Shown in pieces: positions 1-5,579 of a stretch of DNA of 7,678 bases; within the stretch, counting starts at the first letter, position 1; each line of letters opens with the position of its first letter. A program made the translations under genes and the position numbers. Below the pieces are notes generated by a model that saw only the letters and a list, made by a program, of their open reading frames with translations, made no database searches and was not told the origin of the DNA. The stretch is from an uncultured Bacilli bacterium (GTDB lineage Bacteria; Bacillota_I; Bacilli_A; RF39; UBA660): contig CATKYP010000041.1 of the NCBI GenBank assembly GCA_949840855.1, positions 1-7,678 on the forward strand, given 5' to 3'.

Positions 1-62
1 AGTTTATATTTATTTAATTATTAAAATTAAAAAATATAACTACATTAACAAAGATAGTGATG

Positions 63-100
63 ATTAAATTACAATTTATACATTAAATTACAATTTATAC
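63..100. repeat. Two-copy 19-bp perfect tandem repeat
   Basis: The unit ATTAAATTACAATTTATAC occurs twice head to tail (63-81 and 82-100) without a mismatch. It lies about 50 bp past the stop codon of the minus-strand synthetase-like gene, in very AT-rich DNA. The rest of 1-147 shows no gene and no GC-rich terminator hairpin on either strand. Two copies could be an iteron fragment, a protein-binding site or a slippage duplication; the sequence does not decide. Confidence 0.85.
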
Positions 101-147
101 AACAAATGATATTGCTTTAAAATGAAATAAACGATATAATAAATATA

Positions 148-1359
148 TCAAATACAAAGGAATTTGTTTCTTAAAAAGTGTGCACCATATAAACTTGATG
201 GAGTATTTATGCGCATATTATCTTTTAATTTTGCGATATCTAAATCAAACACTCTTCTTTCCATTTTAGTAACTGTTGTTTGCTCGGATTGATCAAATAT
301 AGTGTTATTAGGAAAATCTTTATCAAACATCTCCAATTCTAAAAAATGAGATTCATAATCACTAAATCCTTTTGATTTATATACTAATCTTTCGAGTTCT
401 AATATTTGTAATATTTTTAAATCACTAACTTTTATATTCCTAAAATTATTACCAAATAATTGTTTTAAATATATTTCAGGGCATTGACTAATTAATTTTT
501 TTACACGATTTAAATTAATATTATAAGGTAGACATTCTACATCACCATTATAAGGATAACTTCCATACATAGATGCTAAATTGATTTGTGTCCATGTAAG
601 TTCTTCACCTTTACCATAATTGCCTGTATAAATAAATTCTCCTGATTTAGTAATATTACTTATTCTTATTGGAAAAGGTCGAATTACCATAATTGTTTGA
701 AGTAATCGCTCTGCTGATATTCCTGAGTCTGCAAGTAGTTGAGATGTAGAAACATTTCTGCTTGTTAAATAAGGATAATTCCCGCTATGATTTAAGTCTA
801 AATCAGCTCCTTGTGAGCCTTCTAGAATAATATATTCTAAAGGATTATCTAAATGTTGATATAACCTTTCTAGCCATTCAGATTTAGAACAAACAATTGC
901 ATTTTTAAATGTTTTAAAAAATTCTAGTTTTTTATCCCTTATTACTTTTTCCTGAGTAACTGCTCCACAACCTTTAAATGTTGAACCACTTTTAATATGT
1001 TCTCTTTCATATTGTTTATGTCTTTCATCTACTAAAGGAACCATTTCATGAACATAAATTTTTCTTTCTCCTAAATATTTACTAACTTGCTCATATTCTC
1101 CTTTAAATACTTCCATATCAATAGCAGATCCAGGACCAATAAATAATTCAGTATCTGAATTGACTGAAGCAACAGGAATATTTCTAAAAATAGTTGAATT
1201 ACCTTTTTCATCAACAAAAGTATGACCTACATTTGGCATACAATTTGTTACTGATGCACCAAGTTTTATAGATTTATCAGTTGCTATTTCACCAATTACT
1301 TTAGCTTTACCACAACTTCCTGCTGCACCATCTATTACAGATATTACATTTTTTATCAT
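148..1359 (-). CDS. Adenylosuccinate synthetase-like (PurA/PurZ superfamily) ligase
   Basis: This 403-residue protein has the PurA-fold signatures in order. A P-loop-like GSCGKAK sits at residues 14-20 and NVGHT, with the catalytic His, at 43-47. GSTFKGCGAVTQEK (125-138) matches the IMP-phosphate loop. EGSQG (180-184) and YPYLTSRN (195-202) follow, then IRIS (231-234), GEELTW and EQTTVTKMERRVFD (359-372), the Arg-rich aspartate-binding segment. PurA joins aspartate to IMP using GTP. Here the catalytic Asp of GDEGKGK is Ser15, a change I recall in phage PurZ enzymes, which act on dGMP; this was not checked. About 100 residues between GEELTW and EQTTVTK look like an insertion. The protein ends about 30 residues after the RR motif, with no recognisable TKxD base-recognition segment, so it may be C-terminally truncated. 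The start is supported by AGGGGG 8 nt upstream. It lies 24 bp downstream of the Ppx/GppA-like gene on the same strand, so an operon is likely. Substrate unknown. Confidence 0.82.
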   Translation of the reverse strand: MIKNVISVIDGAAGSCGKAKVIGEIATDKSIKLGASVTNCMPNVGHTFVDEKGNSTIFRNIPVASVNSDTELFIGPGSAIDMEVFKGEYEQVSKYLGERKIYVHEMVPLVDERHKQYEREHIKSGSTFKGCGAVTQEKVIRDKKLEFFKTFKNAIVCSKSEWLERLYQHLDNPLEYIILEGSQGADLDLNHSGNYPYLTSRNVSTSQLLADSGISAERLLQTIMVIRPFPIRISNITKSGEFIYTGNYGKGEELTWTQINLASMYGSYPYNGDVECLPYNINLNRVKKLISQCPEIYLKQLFGNNFRNIKVSDLKILQILELERLVYKSKGFSDYESHFLELEMFDKDFPNNTIFDQSEQTTVTKMERRVFDLDIAKLKDNMRINTPSSLYGAHFLRNKFLCI

Positions 1360-1383
1360 ACCTTAATCCCCCTAAGATAAGTA

Positions 1384-2280
1384 TTATTTTAAATCATTAA
1401 TGACACCATTAATTAAATTTAAATCAGATGGAATAATCCATTTTACATTTGCCATTTTAAATAATACTAATGGGATAATTGCACCACTTCTTGCACCATC
1501 CATCCATTTAGGATTTGATGGCATTAAATCATATAATTCTTCAAGTGAAATATCATTAAATACTTTTTCAGTACCTTTAATGTAATCTTCTAAACTTAGC
1601 ATATATTTATGAATATTATCATTAAATAAAGTATTATCTACTAAATTAAATCCTGTTAGTAATTCAAATCTTTCTTCTCCACCTGTAAATATTGCACAAT
1701 CATAGTCTTTATCTAATTCAATATCAGATAGTCTTCCAGCAACAAAGTTTTCCATTTCTTCAACAGTATTACCACTATATTTATTATTAACTTTATCAAA
1801 ATTATTCAATAAATCAGCAACACCTATATTTAAATTTTTTGTATCAGTTATTTTAGTGCCTATAAAAGTTACTAATTCGGTAGTTTTACCACCCATATTA
1901 ATGATTAAAACTTTCTTATTGTTATAGTCATTTTCCATTGCTTTTGCTAAATAATAATTTTCAATACCATGACTAATAATATTAAAATGTAAATCGAATT
2001 TATCATTAAATAACTCAATCAAATCTTGTTTTCTTTCTTGTATTAAATTTCTAAATATACCAGTAACAAAAATATGTGTATTATAATATTTTAAATCATA
2101 TTTAGATTTTATTTCTTCAAAGTAATCACATAGCTCTTTTAAATTACTTTCACTAATTCCTTTTTCAGCATCAAAATCATTTTTAAAATAAATAGAATGT
2201 TCTTCTATAAGTTTTAATTCATCTTCATAGCAATAAACCTTTATTGTCGATGAACCGAGATCAATATAAAAATTTTTCAT
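1384..2280 (-). CDS. Ppx/GppA-type phosphatase-like protein
   Basis: This 298-residue protein has the ASKHA (actin-like ATPase) fold signatures of the exopolyphosphatase / pppGpp phosphohydrolase family. They are: phosphate-1 loop DLGSSTIK (7-14); FVTGIFRN (71-78), equivalent to the family's ATSAxR; ISHGIENYYLA (102-112), with Glu107 at the usual catalytic Glu; NMGGKTTELV (128-137), phosphate-2; TGGEER (199-204); LSLEDY (228-233); and a C-terminal DGARSGAIIPLVL ... IPSDLNLINGVI stretch typical of the family's second subdomain. The length fits the short two-domain form. Asn128 replaces the Asp of the DIGGGS motif, so hydrolysis may be altered. Family members remove phosphate from polyphosphate or pppGpp in the cytosol. 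AGGAG 8 nt upstream fixes the start. It is first in the operon with the PurA-like gene, which suggests that both handle a purine nucleotide. Confidence 0.83.
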   Translation of the reverse strand: MKNFYIDLGSSTIKVYCYEDELKLIEEHSIYFKNDFDAEKGISESNLKELCDYFEEIKSKYDLKYYNTHIFVTGIFRNLIQERKQDLIELFNDKFDLHFNIISHGIENYYLAKAMENDYNNKKVLIINMGGKTTELVTFIGTKITDTKNLNIGVADLLNNFDKVNNKYSGNTVEEMENFVAGRLSDIELDKDYDCAIFTGGEERFELLTGFNLVDNTLFNDNIHKYMLSLEDYIKGTEKVFNDISLEELYDLMPSNPKWMDGARSGAIIPLVLFKMANVKWIIPSDLNLINGVINDLK

Positions 2281-2305
2281 AGTATCAACTCCTAGATATT
2301 ATTTT

Positions 2306-2334
2306 ACTATAAAAAATGAACTTTTTTTAAGACA
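2306..2334 (-). promoter_or_regulatory. Possible promoter of the phosphatase/synthetase operon
   Basis: On the minus strand a TATAGT -10 (2306-2311) lies 17 bp from a weak TGTCTT -35 (2329-2334). Transcription would start near 2299, just ahead of the AGGAG ribosome site. The -35 is poor and the region is AT-rich, so this is tentative. Confidence 0.3.
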
Positions 2335-2357
2335 TTTGGACAAATTTGTGTTAAAAT
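2329..2357 (+). promoter_or_regulatory. Possible divergent promoter for the leader and 94-aa gene
   Basis: AAGACA (2329-2334) and TAAAAT (2352-2357) are 17 bp apart, and a TG one base before the -10 makes it an extended -10. A transcript from about 2364 would carry a leader of roughly 175 nt before the gene at 2541. The -35 overlaps that proposed for the opposite strand, so the two promoters could compete. Confidence 0.35.
2340..2349. promoter_or_regulatory. Candidate operator palindrome
   Basis: ACAAATTTGT is a perfect 10-bp palindrome lying inside the spacer of the proposed plus-strand promoter, between the two divergent units. Its position suits a repressor site. AT-rich palindromes this short also arise by chance. 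Confidence 0.22.
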
Positions 2358-2448
2358 ATTATTAGAAATTGATACTTTTATGGTATTAATTCCTAATTTG
2401 TGAGAAAAAGTTTGAAATAACTTAACCACTCGCTCCATTGAGAGAATT

Positions 2449-2473
2449 ACTCACACCCTCGTGTGAGTTTTAT
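2449..2473 (+). promoter_or_regulatory. Leader hairpin 1
   Basis: ACTCACAC (2449-2456) pairs perfectly with GTGTGAGT (2461-2468) around a CCTC loop and is followed by TTTTAT. This 8-bp stem with a short U tract could be a weak terminator or part of an attenuator. It lies in the untranslated leader of the gene at 2541. Confidence 0.6.
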
Positions 2474-2484
2474 ATTACAGAAAT

Positions 2485-2516
2485 ATCCTATATCACTCGT
2501 TGATATGGGATTTTTT
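2485..2516 (+). terminator. Leader hairpin 2, intrinsic terminator or attenuator
   Basis: ATCCTATATCA (2485-2495) pairs with TGATATGGGAT (2501-2511) over 11 positions with one U-G wobble. The loop is CTCGT and a TTTTTT run follows. This is the form of a rho-independent terminator, yet it stands only about 25 nt before the start codon at 2541, upstream of its GGGAGG site. That suggests transcription attenuation of the downstream gene. It could equally end transcripts arriving from further left. Confidence 0.65.
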
Positions 2517-2540
2517 CATGTTTGAAGGGAGGTTTCTCAA

Positions 2541-2825
2541 ATGAAAATAACCATAGAACCTTTAGAATTTCCTTTATGTATTAAAGAAAAACTTATGAAA
2601 ATACCAAAAATATCAAAACTACATATTGAATTTGTAAATGGGAAGAATATTCATTTTGATAAAACTAACCTTTCAATTAATGAGCCACACAAAGTTATTA
2701 TTAGTAATGAAGAATCTTGTATAATAATTCTTTCCTATCCTAATGATAATAATTTATATTTGAAAGATAGTTTTGAAATTGTTACTCTTGAATCCATAAA
2801 ATTTTTGATTTTAAAAATGCTGTAA
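2541..2825 (+). CDS. Hypothetical protein, 94 aa
   Basis: I do not recognise this family. The start is well supported by GGGAGG, with GGAGG 8 nt before ATG. The product is rich in Ile, Leu and Lys, with no signal peptide, membrane span or Cys/His metal motif. Alternating hydrophobic residues in the middle (for example KVIISN, CIIILSYP) suggest beta strands, with a likely helix at the C terminus (LESIKFLILKML). It sits behind a hairpin-rich leader, so its expression is probably controlled by attenuation. It precedes the recombinase remnant and may be a small accessory gene of the mobile element. Confidence 0.6.
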   Translation: MKITIEPLEFPLCIKEKLMKIPKISKLHIEFVNGKNIHFDKTNLSINEPHKVIISNEESCIIILSYPNDNNLYLKDSFEIVTLESIKFLILKML

Positions 2826-2853
2826 AAAAGAAATTTTTTAAAATTTTATTTTC

Positions 2854-2873
2854 CCCTTTATTTATAAGGGTTT
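2854..2873 (+). terminator. Weak terminator-like hairpin
   Basis: CCCTT (2854-2858) pairs with AAGGG (2866-2870) around a 7-nt loop and TTT follows. It lies about 30 bp after the stop of the 94-aa gene. The short stem and U tract make it a weak candidate. Confidence 0.3.
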
Positions 2874-2891
2874 ACGTGCAAAAAATAATTT

Positions 2892-3692
2892 TTGATTAGA
2901 AAAGCATATATCGAGGGTGCATTTGATTTAAAAGTTTACAATGAAGAAAAGAAAATCGTTGAAGATGCTATCACTAAATTAAATGATGAATTAACTGATA
3001 CTGAAAGTTGTGAAGAACTTAACTTTACTCCACAAGATATATTATTAAAACGGGATATTGATTATATTAACCGAGTTAAACTAAAAGATGAATATAAGAA
3101 AAGAACAAAAACTTGGAAAGATTATACTAGAGAAGAAAAATCCGATTTAATTATGAGATATGTAGATGAGATAAAATTAAAACAAAGGAATAGTCTAATA
3201 ATCGTTGATGAAATACTATTTAGAGAAAGTATTTGCAAACCTTGTAATGAGTTATTTGATAAAGGTTATATTGATGTTAAAACCCCTGCTTTGTTTGGCA
3301 ATTTAGTTGGAGAATTAAGATTTAGTAATTATCTTCCTGAAGAAGAAGTTGGAAAACAATGTTGGTTATGAAGAAGCAACGTATTTTGTAGAAGATAGAG
3401 TTTTCTATTTTAACTTTATAAGAGATGACCGAGCAATAATAAGAGTATTCCCACTTGAAGATTATTGCAAGATAGATCCTGATATAAAAATGAAAGAATA
3501 TAAATATGGAATTATTTATATAAAAGAACAGATGAGTTTCAAATGGAAGACATAAATTCAGCATTTAATTATATACCTGACGAAACCAATGATAGTGTTA
3601 TCTATATGAAAGAACCAATACCTATAGAAATAGGTGTTAAACCAGTAAATATGGAAACAATGAAAAATGATACTTCGTTAGAAGAATCATAA
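2892..3692 (+). pseudogene. C-terminal remnant of a large serine recombinase-like gene, two frameshifts
   Basis: Three overlapping reading frames join into one protein. The first (2892-3371) contains LLKRDIDYINRVKL, KTWKDYTREEKSDLIMRYVD and RFSNYLPEEEVG. The second (from about 3349) contains GYEEATYFVEDRVFYFN, IIRVFPLEDY and YGIIYIKE. The third (to the TAA at 3690-3692) contains DEFQMEDINSAFNYIPDE and KEPIPIEIGVKPVN. As I recall, these segments resemble the C-terminal region of large serine recombinases of Bacillota mobile elements; no search was run. The catalytic resolvase domain and everything before it are missing: an in-frame TAA lies at 2886-2888, and the only start is a TTG without a ribosome site. 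One extra A in the run at 3353-3356 and one missing A near 3527 account for both shifts. It should be inactive as an integrase. Confidence 0.68.
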
Positions 3693-3697
3693 TAACA

Positions 3698-3727
3698 AAC
3701 GTGGCACGTTTTGTTGTCATAAGACAA
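3698..3727. repeat. Tandem inverted repeats before the mobilization genes
   Basis: AACGTG-G-CACGTT (3698-3710) is a perfect 6-bp inverted repeat that extends imperfectly outward. It is followed at once by TTGTC-ATAA-GACAA (3714-3727), a perfect 5-bp hairpin. Both lie in the non-coding stretch after the recombinase remnant and may belong to the transfer origin or be a terminator-like structure. Confidence 0.5.
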
Positions 3728-3804
3728 TGAAACTTGCGATAGTTTGTTACCAAAACTTATGTAATTTTGTTTTATTGCGTTAGCTTTAAAACATTATGGA
3801 ATAA

Positions 3805-3864
3805 GTCAAAAGGGTTCTAGGGAAGCCCTAGCCCACGAGGTAAACATTTTGACAAAGCCAAAAT
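3805..3864. other. Candidate origin of transfer (oriT)
   Basis: Inverted repeats are nested here. GTCAAAA (3805-3811) and TTTTGAC (3847-3853) are perfect complements that enclose CTAGGG-AAG-CCCTAG (3817-3831), a perfect 6-bp hairpin. A further ATTTTG/CAAAAT pair (3846-3851, 3859-3864) overlaps the right arm. The segment has a GC-richer core than its surroundings and lies 258 bp upstream of the MobV relaxase start, where MobV oriT sites are commonly found. The nick site cannot be named from sequence alone. Confidence 0.45.
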
Positions 3865-3894
3865 ATGTTTAAAATAAGGAGCGTGATTTTATAT

Positions 3895-4107
3895 ATGGAC
3901 TTTGAATATAAAAAGGAATTTTACAATTTAAAATATGGTAAATGCTATCTAATTGATGAGAAAGAGAACTTGTATTTAATCTATGCTGATAAATGTTTTA
4001 ATCACTATATTGTTTGTACTTACATTGAGCCAAATTCTAATGCTATGATGAATCAAGAGTTCTTCCCTACTTTAGAAAGTGCGAGAAAATATTTTAATGA
4101 TAAATAA
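3895..4107 (+). CDS. Hypothetical protein, 70 aa, upstream of relaxase
   Basis: This small protein is of no family I recognise. It contains two beta-rich stretches (KCYLIDEKENLYLIYA and HYIVCTYIEP) and ends with a short helix (LESARKYFNDK). There is no signal peptide or membrane span. ATG 3895 is preferred because AAGGAG lies 13 nt upstream. The frame stays open to an earlier ATG at 3865, but that start lacks a ribosome site and would fall in the inverted-repeat region. Its stop is 14 bp before the relaxase start, so the two are probably co-transcribed. It may be an accessory mobilization protein, but that rests on position only. Confidence 0.62.
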   Translation: MDFEYKKEFYNLKYGKCYLIDEKENLYLIYADKCFNHYIVCTYIEPNSNAMMNQEFFPTLESARKYFNDK

Positions 4108-4121
4108 GGGGTTGATATTTT

Positions 4122-5513
4122 ATGAATGAATTATCTTACTCGCTGCATTTAAGTAGTGATAAAAATAGAAAGCCATCATCAAAAAATATGGCAAAGAATA
4201 ATGCTTCTGGTTCTACTTCATTATCTAATAATGCTATTCAAAATGCAAAGCAATTATCAAGAGTGGACAAGCATAACTATCGTAAATATGATAACAATAG
4301 CGAACTAATAGAAATAATAAAAGGTACTACTTCTCTTTATGAAGATGTTAAAAATCTCTATTTAGAAGAATTTGAAGAAGCAAGACTTGAATATAATAAA
4401 GAACAAGAAAATAAAGGTAGAAATGATAGGAAGATTACTGATTACTTTAAAAAGATAAGTGATAATACTAAAAATGATCTTGCTTGTGAGATTATTATAG
4501 AACTTGGAGATAAGAAATACTGGGGCACTAAAGATGATAAATTTAAACATAAAATGACTAATGTATTTAAAGAACAACTTAATGATTTACAAGAGTTAGT
4601 TCCTGATTTCAAAATAGCGAGTGCAATTATTCATTATGATGAAACAAGTCCACATCTTCATATTGTAGGTGTTCCAATAAAATATAAAAACAAAAATGGT
4701 ATGTCCAAACAAGTTGGTAAAGGTGATGTTTTTACTAGAGATAGTTTACGTGTTATTCAAGATAAAATGAGAACTATGTGTATTGCTAGTTTTAATAAAG
4801 AATATGGTCTTAATAATATCTTAAAGAAGAAAGAAAAAGGTAGAAATAAAGATATAAATGTTAAAGATATGACTAATTATCAAGCAATGAAAGAAGAACT
4901 TAATAAGAATAAAGAAACACTAAAAATTGCTAGTAAAAAGTCTAATGAACCTGATAAAACCACCAATGATATTAAAGATACTATCAATAATTTAAAAAAA
5001 GCACCAATAGTTAAAAATACCTACACTATTTCAGAAAGTGATAGGAATAAAATCATTGAATATGTTGATAAAGTCCAAGATACTAACAAAGACTTTAAAA
5101 AGACTGAAATGTTATCAGTCACCTTAAATAATGTAGATACCGAATTACAAGAAAATAGGGAAAAGATTAAGATACTAACTGAAAACAATAAGGCATTATC
5201 ACTTAAAGTTGATACTTTATCTAAAAATATTGATAATAAAAATAAAGAAATCAAAGAGTTAAAAAGCGACAATAAACACCTACAAGAAATGGTCGATTAT
5301 TTCAAAAATCTATTTAGTCGATTAGTAAAATTTATTAAAAATAAGATGTTTGGTAAAGATAAAGAACGAGAGGATTATTGGAAAGTATCTAAAGATATGT
5401 ACGAACATGGAATATTTAGTGAGGATACTATCGAATCAATTAAAGATGACTACGTTTGGAATAAGGATAATGATAAACAAAAAGATAAAGGTCATGATGA
5501 CTTTGAAATATAG
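4122..5513 (+). CDS. mobV: MobV/Pre-family relaxase
   Basis: This 463-residue protein is a plasmid mobilization / recombination enzyme that nicks one strand at oriT and pilots it into a recipient using another element's conjugation channel. The family's metal-binding motif HxDExxPHxHIV is intact at residues 171-182 (HYDETSPHLHIV). KHNYR at 50-54 matches the KHNER motif of pMV158 MobM, making His51 the likely nucleophile. RDSLRVIQDKMR (206-217) is also typical. After about residue 250 the protein is Lys/Asn-rich, with a predicted coiled coil at about 330-400 (TELQENREKIKILTENN and onward) that may serve dimerisation or coupling. AAGGGG 10 nt upstream supports the start. The N-terminal 45 residues are Ser/Asn-rich and longer than in MobM. 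The frame is intact, unlike the recombinase remnant upstream. Confidence 0.92.
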   Translation: MNELSYSLHLSSDKNRKPSSKNMAKNNASGSTSLSNNAIQNAKQLSRVDKHNYRKYDNNSELIEIIKGTTSLYEDVKNLYLEEFEEARLEYNKEQENKGRNDRKITDYFKKISDNTKNDLACEIIIELGDKKYWGTKDDKFKHKMTNVFKEQLNDLQELVPDFKIASAIIHYDETSPHLHIVGVPIKYKNKNGMSKQVGKGDVFTRDSLRVIQDKMRTMCIASFNKEYGLNNILKKKEKGRNKDINVKDMTNYQAMKEELNKNKETLKIASKKSNEPDKTTNDIKDTINNLKKAPIVKNTYTISESDRNKIIEYVDKVQDTNKDFKKTEMLSVTLNNVDTELQENREKIKILTENNKALSLKVDTLSKNIDNKNKEIKELKSDNKHLQEMVDYFKNLFSRLVKFIKNKMFGKDKEREDYWKVSKDMYEHGIFSEDTIESIKDDYVWNKDNDKQKDKGHDDFEI

Positions 5514-5530
5514 ATTAGAAGTGTTATAAT
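5503..5530 (+). promoter_or_regulatory. Promoter of the ORF6N gene
   Basis: TTGAAA (5503-5508) and TATAAT (5525-5530) are 16 bp apart, and a TG before the -10 adds to it. The -35 overlaps the last codons of the relaxase gene. Transcription would begin near 5537, about 43 nt before the preferred start codon, so the ORF6N gene is probably transcribed on its own. Confidence 0.65.
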
Positions 5531-5579
5531 TATTTCATTGATAAATCAACCAATTTATTTTTCAGAAAGCGAGGTAACA

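Noticed and set aside
63..100. CRISPR array
   Set aside because: Two directly adjacent 19-bp copies without spacers are a tandem repeat, not a CRISPR.
1400..1585. Open frame of 61 codons on the plus strand
   Set aside because: It lies antisense to the conserved C terminus of the Ppx/GppA-like protein, whose family motifs prove the minus frame.
148..2280. A full phage Z-genome (2-aminoadenine) pathway
   Set aside because: Only the PurZ-like gene hints at it. No DatZ-, MazZ- or polymerase-like gene is in the window, and the neighbours are mobilization genes rather than phage genes.
3322..3564. Open frame of 80 codons on the minus strand
   Set aside because: It is antisense to the recombinase remnant, has a biased Phe/Ile composition, and has no supporting motif.
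3865..3894. Longer start (ATG 3865) for the 70-aa gene
   Set aside because: It has no ribosome site and would overlap the inverted-repeat region; AAGGAG lies between it and ATG 3895.
4362..5272. Two minus-strand open frames inside the relaxase gene
   Set aside because: They are Phe/Leu/Ser-rich complements of Lys/Asn-rich coding sequence; the relaxase frame carries intact catalytic motifs.
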